This document shows positions 26,646 through 35,031 of a DNA stretch of 64,000 nucleotides, in pieces. Origin of the DNA: CAKZNE01 sp964485405 (GTDB lineage: Bacteria > Bacteroidota > Bacteroidia > Flavobacteriales > Schleiferiaceae); NCBI GenBank assembly GCA_964485405.1, contig CAZAJG010000017.1, forward strand, positions 1 through 64,000, in the 5' to 3' direction. The translations under genes and the position numbers were made by a program. The notes under the pieces are model-generated. The model had not been told where the DNA came from, did no database searches, and saw only the letters and a list, made by a program, of their open reading frames with translations. Position 1 is the stretch's first letter, and each line of letters opens with the position of its first letter.

Positions 26646-27866
26646 GTGAAAGAGGATGTAAAGAAAATCAAAATTGAAGATTATAACTATTCTCTACCAG
26701 AGGAAAGAATAGCCAAATATCCTTTAGAGCGAAGAGATCTTTCCAAGCTACTCATTTCCAAACGTAAAGGTTTTGAAATCAGTACCTATCAAAATCTTAC
26801 TGATTATTTACCAAACCAAAGTGTGTTGGTATTTAATGAAACCAAAGTGATTCAGGCCCGGTTGATTTTTCCTAAAAATGAAACCACTACCATCGAAATA
26901 TTTTGCTTAGAACCCTACAATATGGATATCCAGTTGGCCATGCAAGCAAAGGGACAACTGCTTTATAAGTGTTTGGTTGGTGGAGCTCGAAAATGGAAAA
27001 ACACAGAACTGCAGATAAATACCAATTCTGGGCATAGTTTACGCGCAACAAAGATCGACAATCAACAGGGTGTATTTACAATTCAATTTAATTGGGATGA
27101 TGACATCTCCTTTGCTCAAGTATTAGAAGAAGCTGGTAAAACTCCACTTCCTCCCTATTTAAACCGGAAGGTAGAAAAAGGAGATCGAGAACGATATCAA
27201 ACCGTTTTTGCTCGAGTTTCAGGATCTGTTGCGGCTCCCACAGCTAGTCTCCACTTTAGCAAGGAATTATTGAAAAGACTTGAAGAAAAGGAAGTAGAAA
27301 CTGCGAAACTCACTCTACATGTGGGAGCTGGAACCTTCAAACCGGTAGATGCTGAGGAAATGGATGGTCATGAAATGCATGCAGAAGAATTCATCGTAAA
27401 TAAAGCCTTACTCCAACAGTTAAAAGTTTCCCTAAGTAAGAACATCATAACCGTTGGCACCACATCCATGCGTGCCTTAGAGAGTATTTATTGGCTAGGT
27501 GTTTTAATAATTCAGAACAAACTAACAGAGGAAGAAGTGCCATTTATACCGCAGTGGATAGCCTACGAGACATATACCGATCTTCCTAAGCCCGAACAAG
27601 CTATTCATGCTATACTTAACTATTTAGACGCGAAAAATCTAGATCAAATACCTGCTAAAACAGCCATTATAATTGCCCCAGGATACGCCTTTAAATTTTG
27701 TAAGGGTTTAATTACAAATTTCCATCAACCTAAAAGTACTTTATTACTTTTGGTGTCTGCCATGCTACAAGATAAGTGGAAAGAAATGTATGATTTTGCA
27801 TTACACCATGATTTCCGATTCTTAAGCTACGGAGACGGTTGTCTTATTTTAGATTTAATGGAATGA
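26646..27866 (+). CDS. queA: S-adenosylmethionine:tRNA ribosyltransferase-isomerase QueA
   Basis: Transfers and isomerises the ribosyl part of SAM to preQ1-tRNA, the penultimate step to queuosine. From the GTG at 26646 the protein is 406 residues, about 50 longer than the Escherichia coli enzyme, as is common in Bacteroidota. Family motifs are YSLPEERIAKYPLERRD, VLVFNETKVIQARL, TPLPPYLNR, YQTVFARVSGSVAAPTASLHF, HVGAGTFKPV, GTTSMRALES and LITNFHQPKSTLLLL. An upstream in-frame ATG at 26481 would add 55 residues antisense to the GT4 gene and is rejected. The stop codon overlaps the start of the next gene (ATGA). Confidence 0.95.
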   Translation: MKEDVKKIKIEDYNYSLPEERIAKYPLERRDLSKLLISKRKGFEISTYQNLTDYLPNQSVLVFNETKVIQARLIFPKNETTTIEIFCLEPYNMDIQLAMQAKGQLLYKCLVGGARKWKNTELQINTNSGHSLRATKIDNQQGVFTIQFNWDDDISFAQVLEEAGKTPLPPYLNRKVEKGDRERYQTVFARVSGSVAAPTASLHFSKELLKRLEEKEVETAKLTLHVGAGTFKPVDAEEMDGHEMHAEEFIVNKALLQQLKVSLSKNIITVGTTSMRALESIYWLGVLIIQNKLTEEEVPFIPQWIAYETYTDLPKPEQAIHAILNYLDAKNLDQIPAKTAIIIAPGYAFKFCKGLITNFHQPKSTLLLLVSAMLQDKWKEMYDFALHHDFRFLSYGDGCLILDLME

Positions 27867-29023
27867 TCAAAAAACTCTTAATTCAAGCTTACTTTTGTTT
27901 TTCCTGTTTCTTGGGTTGCTCTCAATCTGCGGATTGGAGCGTTATGGGACAATTGCCGGATGAACTGGAAGAGAATAGCGGAATGGTTTATTTCCCTCCT
28001 AATCAGGTAACCTATATCAATGATAGCGGCAATAAACCTGAAATTCTTTCTACAGATACGCTTGGAAACTTAATTCAAAAATTTTGCTTGCCGGGCTTAA
28101 CCAATAAGGATTGGGAAGAGTTAACCCGAGACGGTAATGGGAATCTATATATTGGAGACTTTGGGAATAATTCAAATAGCAGACGAGATCTTGTTATATA
28201 TAAAGTAGAGGCTTCTAAAGTGTTAATAGGAGATGATTCTTTTGACCTAGGAGAAATCCATTTTCAATACGAGGACCAGCAAAACTTTCCCCCAAATAGA
28301 AGAAGACGAAACTATGATACGGAAGCGATGATCCATATTGGGGATTCCATTTATCTGTTCACTAAAAATAGAACACGTCCGTTTAATGGCTTTACCTATT
28401 GCTATCGTATTCCAGATACGCCAGGAGAATACTTAGCCACCAAAGTAGATAGCTTTAGCACGGGTAATGGGCCAAAAGAAGCTTTTTGGATTTCTGGAGC
28501 AGCCTACAGACACAATCCTAGAACGCTTTTATTACTAGGTTACAATAAGCTATGGATGTTTTACTATTTTGAAGGGAATAAGTTTTTTAGTGGTAAACAC
28601 AGTGTGATTTATTTCAACACCTTTACACAAAAGGAGGCTATTGCGTTTAAAACGGGGAACGAAGTTTTTCTTACCGATGAAAAAAACTCTTCGGATGATG
28701 GAAATCTTTATAAGTTGATTCTTCCGGAATTAATGCAAAACAATAAGTCTATCAACGATTCTACTGCTACTCATATTCATATCTCAGATACCAAAGTGTC
28801 AGAGCGCCTTTCTGTAGAAATCCGTGCAAAAGGTGAAGTGGAAGTGCTTTGGGAGGCGTTTAGCAAAAATGGACAAAGACTATATTCTGGAAAACTTGGT
28901 GTAACTAAGCTGGGTAAGAGCACATTTGAAATAAACGTAAACGAATGGAAAAAAGGTAAATATGAGCTTCATATTATAACAAATGGACTTCCTTCAATAT
29001 TCAAAATCAAGAAGAAAGATTGA
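27863..29023 (+). CDS. Hypothetical secreted protein with beta-propeller-like body
   Basis: Unknown family, 386 residues from the ATG at 27863 that overlaps the queA stop. Hydrophobic N-terminus with a possible lipobox (CFSCFLGC), then SADWSVMGQLPDELEENSGM. The middle alternates short strands with loops such as EELTRDGNGNLYIGDFGNN and TEAMIHIGDSIYLFTKN, resembling a six-bladed propeller of the esterase-like or SMP-30 kind. The last about 75 residues (VEVLWEAFSKNGQRLYSGKL and KGKYELHIITNG) resemble a T9SS type A sorting tail, though the usual PNP motif is absent. Lipoprotein versus T9SS cargo is unresolved. Confidence 0.55.
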   Translation: MIKKLLIQAYFCFSCFLGCSQSADWSVMGQLPDELEENSGMVYFPPNQVTYINDSGNKPEILSTDTLGNLIQKFCLPGLTNKDWEELTRDGNGNLYIGDFGNNSNSRRDLVIYKVEASKVLIGDDSFDLGEIHFQYEDQQNFPPNRRRRNYDTEAMIHIGDSIYLFTKNRTRPFNGFTYCYRIPDTPGEYLATKVDSFSTGNGPKEAFWISGAAYRHNPRTLLLLGYNKLWMFYYFEGNKFFSGKHSVIYFNTFTQKEAIAFKTGNEVFLTDEKNSSDDGNLYKLILPELMQNNKSINDSTATHIHISDTKVSERLSVEIRAKGEVEVLWEAFSKNGQRLYSGKLGVTKLGKSTFEINVNEWKKGKYELHIITNGLPSIFKIKKKD

Positions 29024-29112
29024 TCCTCTTTTGGATCCATTAATCGTTGTATCTATTCTAATAGATTCTCTTACAGATAATGAAACCTTCGTATCAAAAC
29101 TTTATTTAATTT

Positions 29113-29119
29113 AGGAGGG
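29113..29119 (+). promoter_or_regulatory. Strong Shine-Dalgarno sequence of cheR
   Basis: AGGAGGG ending 5 nt before the ATG at 29125. Such canonical sites are rare in Bacteroidota and I did not see one at other starts I checked in this window. It fixes the start codon. Confidence 0.7.
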
Positions 29120-29124
29120 CATAT

Positions 29125-29973
29125 ATGTCCTATCTATCAAAAAAAAATCTTGAACGACACTATATAAGTGTTAAAGAAAAAGACGAGTTAATAAACTTCT
29201 TATTACAGCATTTTAATCTTGACCTTTCTGAGTATTCTGAAGCCTCAGTAAGAAGAAGATTCACTAAAATATTACAAGATTTTAAGGTGAAAACTGCTTC
29301 AGCATTGATTGAAAAGCTTCTTACACTAGAAAATGGTAAGGATCACTTTCTATCTCTATTCACAGTCAATGTTACCGAGTTGTTTAGGGATCCTTCTTTT
29401 TACGCAAATATCAGGACATCAATTCTTCCAAAGCTTAAACATTTACCTGAGATTAATATATGGTCTGCTGGTTGCAGCAGTGGAGAAGAGATTATGTCTT
29501 TGGCTATTGTGTTGTATGAAGAAGGACTGCTACAAAAAACGAGAATATTGGGCAGTGATATCAGCCCAAAAGTAATTAAGGAGGCACAAGACAATGTATA
29601 TAAACTTAGAAATTTAAAAGCTTACAAACAGGCCTATTTACAAGCGGGTGGAAAAAGGGATTTAGACGATTACATTATTACCACTGGAGAACATATTTCT
29701 TTTGAAAACTTTCTGAGAGATAAAGTAAGCTTTAGACAGCTCAACCTTTTAGATACTATGTTTTACAGCCGGTTTAACTTAATTCTATGCCGAAATGTTT
29801 TAATCTATTTTAATGCTTCTTTACAGAATAAAATTATTGATCATTTTAGATTGGCTCTTACAGAAGATGGGGTTCTAGGCTTAGGCTCTAAAGAGTCGAT
29901 ATTATTCTATAAGCAGAGAGAATGGTTTCAAGAAGTAGATGTTGAAAACAAAATTTACAGACGAATTAAATAA
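29125..29973 (+). CDS. CheR family protein-glutamate O-methyltransferase
   Basis: A 282-residue SAM-dependent methyltransferase of the CheR type. The N-terminal all-helical domain (about 10-80) includes SEASVRRRFTKIL and the LFTVNVTELFRDPSFY signature. The catalytic Rossmann domain has IWSAGCSSGEE (SAM-binding glycine loop), ILGSDISPKVI and the LILCRNVLIYFN motif. CheR normally methylates glutamates of chemoreceptors; no receptor, CheA or CheW lies in the window. The gene overlaps the CheB-like gene by 35 nt. A role in a hybrid kinase pathway, seen for other orphan Bacteroidota CheR/CheB pairs, is an inference. Confidence 0.92.
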   Translation: MSYLSKKNLERHYISVKEKDELINFLLQHFNLDLSEYSEASVRRRFTKILQDFKVKTASALIEKLLTLENGKDHFLSLFTVNVTELFRDPSFYANIRTSILPKLKHLPEINIWSAGCSSGEEIMSLAIVLYEEGLLQKTRILGSDISPKVIKEAQDNVYKLRNLKAYKQAYLQAGGKRDLDDYIITTGEHISFENFLRDKVSFRQLNLLDTMFYSRFNLILCRNVLIYFNASLQNKIIDHFRLALTEDGVLGLGSKESILFYKQREWFQEVDVENKIYRRIK

Positions 29974-30520
29974 GGTCATTGTAATAGGTACAAGTGCGGG
30001 AGGCATCAACGCCCTAAAGCCCTTGTTAAGCTCCTTAAAAAAGGACTTTAAGCACCCTATTATAATAGTTATTCATCGATTAAAAAACGTAAAAAGCCAT
30101 CTGGTAAGTGTGCTACAAACCTTTTGTACTTTAAAAGTAAAAGAGGCAGAAGAGAAAGAGTTTTTACAAGCTGGGTATGTTTATGTAGCTCCCTCCAACT
30201 ATCATTTAATGCTTGAAACAGATCTGTACTTTTCTCTCATCGTTGATGAGTTAGTAAATTTTAGCCGACCCTCAATTGATGTTTCTTTTGTGAGCTTTAG
30301 TGAAGTCTTGAAAGACAAACTTTTAGGTATTGTACTAACCGGAGCAAATGCCGATGGAGCTATAGGAGCAAAAGCCATATTTGAAAATGGTGGGCAAGTA
30401 TGGGTGCAAGAACCTGAGACGGCTTACGTCCAAACCATGCCAAAAGCTGCTCTCGAACAAGTACCAAAAGCTTATGTGTACCCATTAAAAAAAATAATGA
30501 GAGCGTTGCAAACCCTCTAA
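29939..30520 (+). CDS. Stand-alone CheB methylesterase domain protein
   Basis: A 193-residue CheB C-terminal (methylesterase) domain without the usual receiver domain. The catalytic triad can be placed at Ser19 (IGTSAGG), His46 (VIHRLKN) and Asp139 (LTGANADGA), so it should be active. The C-terminus VQEPETAYVQTMPKAALE matches the family's substrate region. Its start lies within cheR (35-nt overlap), indicating coupled translation and probably opposed activities on one substrate. Lacking a receiver, it cannot be activated by direct phosphorylation in the classical way. Confidence 0.92.
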   Translation: MLKTKFTDELNKVIVIGTSAGGINALKPLLSSLKKDFKHPIIIVIHRLKNVKSHLVSVLQTFCTLKVKEAEEKEFLQAGYVYVAPSNYHLMLETDLYFSLIVDELVNFSRPSIDVSFVSFSEVLKDKLLGIVLTGANADGAIGAKAIFENGGQVWVQEPETAYVQTMPKAALEQVPKAYVYPLKKIMRALQTL

Positions 30521-30530
30521 CTCTCGTTTT

Positions 30531-31547
30531 ATGAAACGCTTTTATCTTCTTATTTTTCCTCTATTTTCATTTTTACCTACCCACGGCCAAACGCCTTCTA
30601 CAGAGCGGCTAGCCTTTTATAATGTAGAGAACCTCTTTGATACAGAGAATGACTCTCTTACCAATGATGATGAATTTACACCGGAAGGAAATAGAAGGTG
30701 GACGAACTATAAATATCAACGAAAACTACATCACACAGCTAAAGCTATTTTATGCATTGGCGAATGGAAAAATACTGCTATTGTCGGTCTTGCTGAAGTT
30801 GAGAATAGAAAAGTGCTGGAAGATTTAGTTCAAACCTCGGAGTTAAAAAAACTGGACTATCAAATCATTCACTATCCTTCTTCAGATAGGCGCGGAATAG
30901 ATGTGGCTATGCTTTATCAAAAAAGTCGCTTTACCCCCATTTTTCATCAAAATATAAAAGTAAGTTTTAAAGCTGACCCTTATTATAGAACCAGAGATAT
31001 GCTCTATTGCAAAGGCTTGTTGTTAGGTGATACTTTGCATTGGTTTATGTGCCATTGGCCAAGTAGATATGGCGGCCAGAAACAGTCTGAGCCAAAAAGA
31101 ATTGCGGCCGCTCAAACCCTTAAAATGGTTATTGATTCTATAACAGGAGAGGTACCAAATGCTAATGTTGTAATTGGAGGTGATTTTAATGATCAGTGGG
31201 ATAGTAAGAGTCTACTTCTACATTTAAAGGCTTGTAAAAGTAACGTTACGAACTGCACATTGGTTAATCTAATGGCTACAGCTCCAGTGACCATCGGGAG
31301 TCATAAATATCAAGGTAGTTGGGCTTTTTTAGATCAGATAATTGTAAGCAAGAGTCTATTGAACCCCTTAAATTCCATAAATGTTACGCAAGCTAAAGCT
31401 CAAGTTACAACTACACCATCTCTACTAGAAGAAGATCTCAAATATCCAGGTAAAAAGCCATTCAGAACCTTTGTAGGGTTTCGCTACAACGATGGTTTTA
31501 GTGACCATTTGCCTGTGTACATTGATTTAACCAAAGCAACTAATTGA
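30531..31547 (+). CDS. Exported endonuclease/exonuclease/phosphatase family protein
   Basis: A 338-residue metal-dependent hydrolase of the EEP superfamily (DNase I / sphingomyelinase / inositol phosphatase fold) with a signal peptide (cleavage near THGQ). Recognisable elements are FYNVENLFDTEND with the Asn and Glu metal ligands, GLAEVENRKVLEDL with the second Glu, RRGIDVAMLY, CHWPSRYGG with His, VVIGGDFNDQWDSKS with the Asp-x-Asn pair and the final SDHLPV with the catalytic His. The substrate could be DNA, RNA or a phospho-compound. It starts 10 nt after the CheB-like gene, so it may be in the same transcript although unrelated in function. Confidence 0.9.
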   Translation: MKRFYLLIFPLFSFLPTHGQTPSTERLAFYNVENLFDTENDSLTNDDEFTPEGNRRWTNYKYQRKLHHTAKAILCIGEWKNTAIVGLAEVENRKVLEDLVQTSELKKLDYQIIHYPSSDRRGIDVAMLYQKSRFTPIFHQNIKVSFKADPYYRTRDMLYCKGLLLGDTLHWFMCHWPSRYGGQKQSEPKRIAAAQTLKMVIDSITGEVPNANVVIGGDFNDQWDSKSLLLHLKACKSNVTNCTLVNLMATAPVTIGSHKYQGSWAFLDQIIVSKSLLNPLNSINVTQAKAQVTTTPSLLEEDLKYPGKKPFRTFVGFRYNDGFSDHLPVYIDLTKATN

Positions 31548-31754
31548 TTCTGAGACACGACCCAACCAACAGCTCTTTTTTTACGATATACTTATTAGAA
31601 TGATGTAAACCACATTCCTATTAATACTAAAACGCAATTTTCTTTTATTTGATCGGTTATACTCATTAAATGGCCGTTGAATAATTGATTTAAGGGCTAG
31701 GTAAACCCTAACATTGTTTTTTGAGTATTTTAGCAACCACAAAATTTTTTTTTC

Positions 31755-32690
31755 ATGAGAAAATTTCTTTTTCTTTCCCTATTGGCCTTTGCCATTGTTT
31801 CATGCGGTGATGATGATCCCGTTTCATCGGATAGCTTTCCTACAGACAATCTAAATCCTGAACCCGTTACTAACGTTTTAATTGGATTAGTGTATAACTC
31901 CAATGGAAGTGGTGCCGGAGGTTTTGATTTTGTAAGACAAAATATTGAAGCCAAATTTGGTAAAAATGTTAACCATATGAGTATCGTTAGTTCTAATGGT
32001 GATGATCTTTATTCAACTACTGCAGATAGTTTAATGGACAACTACGGAAGCCCTCCCATTTGGACTTATTTCTTAAATGGAGAAGTAACCAACATAGTAA
32101 GTATAGAAGACGCAAACGATGCTATAGAATCTATCATTGAAACGAAACCCACCATGTCTTTGGCGCATAGAGTGGTTAACACCGACACAGGGTATACCGT
32201 TTTTGTTAAAGTGAAAGTATTAGAGGATACTGTATCGCCTTTTTATTTTGTTGAAACATATGCACTTGCAAATATTGTAGCTCAAAAGTATGACTCGGGA
32301 AACTTAGATTTAAGGCAAGCTTCTGACAATATGTTCTTAGATAACAACGATAATAATACCTTTTGGAGAGATAATTTCAACCCAATCGATTCTACATTGC
32401 CAGGCCCTCTTTTTGCTAAAAACTCGGCATTTACACATCAAGCTGTAATTCTTACTAATTTCAATAAAGAAAATGCTTTTGGTACAAACCTCAATACATA
32501 CAGCAAATTTGGTTCTGAGTTCTTTACAGGAGATATTTTAGGTTTAAGACAAAACCCAATAGTTCACTCGTTTTTGGATGAAGAGTTTGAAGATTTAGAC
32601 TATAATTATACGCCTAAATTTGTTTCGGTAATTTGGAGTTGGGACTTTATTAACCAACGCTATACTTACGTAAATAGCTACATGAATTAA
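31755..32690 (+). CDS. Predicted lipoprotein, possibly Omp28-related
   Basis: A 311-residue protein with signal peptide and lipobox (LLAFAIVSCGDDD); the run of acidic residues after Cys fits the lipoprotein export signal of Bacteroidota. The later part (AHRVVNTDTGYTVFVKVKVLED and FTHQAVILTNF, then FVSVIWSWDFINQRYTYVNS) is reminiscent of Omp28-related lipoproteins, but the thioredoxin-like cysteine region typical of those is missing, so the family call is tentative. Function unknown. It is followed by a strong bidirectional terminator. Confidence 0.55.
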   Translation: MRKFLFLSLLAFAIVSCGDDDPVSSDSFPTDNLNPEPVTNVLIGLVYNSNGSGAGGFDFVRQNIEAKFGKNVNHMSIVSSNGDDLYSTTADSLMDNYGSPPIWTYFLNGEVTNIVSIEDANDAIESIIETKPTMSLAHRVVNTDTGYTVFVKVKVLEDTVSPFYFVETYALANIVAQKYDSGNLDLRQASDNMFLDNNDNNTFWRDNFNPIDSTLPGPLFAKNSAFTHQAVILTNFNKENAFGTNLNTYSKFGSEFFTGDILGLRQNPIVHSFLDEEFEDLDYNYTPKFVSVIWSWDFINQRYTYVNSYMN

Positions 32691-32714
32691 TCGATTATAA
32701 CACATAAAGCATAA

Positions 32715-32742
32715 AAAAAGCCTGCTAAATAGCAGGCTTTTT
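32715..32742. terminator. Bidirectional rho-independent terminator
   Basis: Perfect 12-bp stem AAAAAGCCTGCT / AGCAGGCTTTTT with an aaat loop, flanked by A-run and T-run. It lies between the convergent lipoprotein (31755) and DUF6438 (32769) genes and can stop transcription from both sides. Confidence 0.9.
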
Positions 32743-32768
32743 GCATTATAATCTTCTATCAAATCTGA

Positions 32769-33167
32769 TCAAAGTGTATCTGAAAAATTTCTCTTCCTTA
32801 ATCGCTCTATAAATGCTGTAATACGTCTGAAAGACTCAGGTGTATCATATCTTCCGGTAACGGTCTTTATTCCTATTTCGTTTTCTAAGCTTAGAGTAAC
32901 TGATGGTAAATCCGAGATCAATGGATTGTCATAAAGACTGTCTAACGCATTAAAATTATGATTAGCCAGTATGGTAGTTAAACTATCAATTTCCGCCTTT
33001 GGCAGCGTCAACTCTATCACTCCATCCGTTTTTGGATCTCTAAATCCTTCAAAAGAACTCTTGCCGTTTGAAGAGATTACCATTTCGTAGAACGGACATC
33101 TACCAAAGCAAGGAGAAGTTTTTACAGTAAGGGTAAAAGGATTAGCATTACGCTCATACTCCTGCAA
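32769..33167 (-). CDS. DUF6438 domain-containing protein
   Basis: A 132-residue protein whose body (FTLTVKTSPCFGRCPFYEM, then ISSNGKSSFEG) matches the DUF6438 family, including its conserved CFGxCPxY motif with two cysteines. Family members are usually secreted or lipoproteins, but this frame begins only 10 residues before the domain with a TTG codon and has no signal peptide. An ATG at 33192, directly after the yidC stop, opens a different frame (MRKWGIGIIAGV) that stops at once. A frameshift or sequencing error in the N-terminus is possible. Start uncertain. Confidence 0.6.
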   Translation of the reverse strand: MQEYERNANPFTLTVKTSPCFGRCPFYEMVISSNGKSSFEGFRDPKTDGVIELTLPKAEIDSLTTILANHNFNALDSLYDNPLISDLPSVTLSLENEIGIKTVTGRYDTPESFRRITAFIERLRKRNFSDTL

Positions 33168-33192
33168 TTATACCTATCCCCCACTTTCTCAT

Positions 33193-35022
33193 TTATTTAT
33201 TTCTACGCGTTTTTCTATTGCTATTTTGTTCTTGTTGTTCCTGCAACTCTTTCATTCTTCTCATAAAACGATTCTCTTTTTTAGGATTTTCTTTCTTCTC
33301 CTTAATTTTTTGAAGAATCTTTTCATCGTTCATGTAGGCTCTAATTGCAAATTGCTGGCCAAAAGTCATCATGTTAGCCACAAAATAGTAGTAGCTCAAT
33401 CCAGCTGCATAATTGTTAAATACACCAAGGAAAACAATTGGCATTAAGTACATCATATACTTTAACTGCGGGTACTGTTGGTTTTGTCCTGTTAACTGTT
33501 GATTCATATAGGTATAAATCAAAGTAGAAACCGTCATCAACAGAGTAAAGAGACTGATATGATCTCCATAAAATGGAATATCAAAAGGAAGATTATAGAT
33601 TGAATCGTAGGTAGAAAGATCATCCGCCCATAAGAACGACTGCTGCCTTAACTCGATAGAGGATGGAAAAAAGCGGAATAAAGCAATCAAAATCGGAAAC
33701 TGCAAAAGCATTGGAATACATCCGCCAAGAGGGTTTACTCCCGCCTTTTGATAAAGCTGCATTGTAGCCTGCTGCTTTTTCATTTGATCTTTATCCTTAA
33801 ACTTCTCATTAAGTTCATCAATCTCCGGCTTAAGAACTCTCATTTTAGCCATAGATCGATAGGAAGTATAAGTAAGAGGAAATAAAATGAGCTTGATGAG
33901 TACGGCAATTATTAGAATGATAATTCCATAATTTATGCCATAGCCTTGCAACCAGTCAAACAGATTGATTACGATCCCCCTATTTATCCAACCTAAAATA
34001 CCCCAACCTAAAGGAATGAGTTTATCAAAATCTCGGTCGTACTGTTTTAAGATATCATATTTGTTTGGCCCTAAATACAACCCTAAAGGAATACTTAACT
34101 CTCCTCCTACTTTAGTAAGACTCAGCTTAGACCCGAATACTTTCGTATTCTGTTCATCATCTTCTAATGCTTTTGAAGTGAGTTGTGCACGGGTAAACTT
34201 TCCATTTTTATTCCAAAGTATAGAGGAAAAAAACTGTTGTTTATACGCTACCCAATCAATATTTGACTCTGTTTCTTGGTCATCACCTGAGCTGGATAAA
34301 TTGTCTACATCTTTATCCTCTGGCAATCTATATTCTAACTCTGTATTAAGCTTTTCGTTTTTAGCATTTTTTTCATGCCTCAAAGCACGCATCTCCCAAT
34401 TTAAAACAGGCTCACTCTCCAGGTAATCCTCAAAATCATTCGTTACGATCTCCCAATTCAACATATAGTCGTTAGACAATGAATATCTATATTCTAGCTT
34501 TTGACCACTGGAAGCCATCAAACTCATAACAAGAGTGCTGTCATTCTTTAGTACTCCATTAAAATTGAGATCATGCGTATTGTACGTTTGGTTTTGAGCT
34601 AAGAGCTTTAGGTTAAAAACATTGTTTTTATCCATCAAATTCAAAGGCAAAGAATCGTAGGTGCGATACTCCTTAAGCCTTGCCTTAACCAGCTCTCCTC
34701 CCTTTGAAGAGACTACCAGTTCCAAAAGATCATTCTCTAAAGTAAAAAGCTTCTCCTCTGCATTTTGTTTATGCGCATTTCCAAAAGGGCCGTAACTGGT
34801 AATTGTAGAATCACTTTCCACACTATCAGCTACAGCAACATCTTGAGAGGGTATCTTTTCTTCAAAGGTATTTACGCTCGTTTGTGTACTGTCTTGTTGC
34901 TCTACAGTATCTGTATTTAACTCTTCTTCCGTAGGCTTGTTGGTATAACTAAAATATACCAAAAGACCACCTATAAGAAAGAGGCCTATGAGTGTGTTTA
35001 AGTCAAATTTTCCTTCTCTCAT
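33193..35022 (-). CDS. yidC: Membrane protein insertase YidC
   Basis: Inserts and folds inner membrane proteins with or without SecYEG. The 609-residue protein has the expected N-terminal transmembrane segment (LIGLFLIGGLLVYFS), a large periplasmic beta-sandwich domain (about 75-335) and the five-helix 60KD_IMP core (about 350-575), with YTSYRSMAKMRVLKPEIDELNEKF in the cytosolic helical hairpin and GVNPLGGCIPMLLQFPILIALFRFF. The C-terminal tail is basic (RKTRRNK), suited to ribosome binding. The gene follows pyrG after 9 nt on the same strand, so they are likely co-transcribed. Confidence 0.97.
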   Translation of the reverse strand: MREGKFDLNTLIGLFLIGGLLVYFSYTNKPTEEELNTDTVEQQDSTQTSVNTFEEKIPSQDVAVADSVESDSTITSYGPFGNAHKQNAEEKLFTLENDLLELVVSSKGGELVKARLKEYRTYDSLPLNLMDKNNVFNLKLLAQNQTYNTHDLNFNGVLKNDSTLVMSLMASSGQKLEYRYSLSNDYMLNWEIVTNDFEDYLESEPVLNWEMRALRHEKNAKNEKLNTELEYRLPEDKDVDNLSSSGDDQETESNIDWVAYKQQFFSSILWNKNGKFTRAQLTSKALEDDEQNTKVFGSKLSLTKVGGELSIPLGLYLGPNKYDILKQYDRDFDKLIPLGWGILGWINRGIVINLFDWLQGYGINYGIIILIIAVLIKLILFPLTYTSYRSMAKMRVLKPEIDELNEKFKDKDQMKKQQATMQLYQKAGVNPLGGCIPMLLQFPILIALFRFFPSSIELRQQSFLWADDLSTYDSIYNLPFDIPFYGDHISLFTLLMTVSTLIYTYMNQQLTGQNQQYPQLKYMMYLMPIVFLGVFNNYAAGLSYYYFVANMMTFGQQFAIRAYMNDEKILQKIKEKKENPKKENRFMRRMKELQEQQEQNSNRKTRRNK

Positions 35023-35031
35023 TTTTTTTCT

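Noticed and set aside
29022..29037. GATCC/GGATC hairpin after the queA-linked gene
   Set aside because: A five-pair stem with no T-tract is expected by chance.
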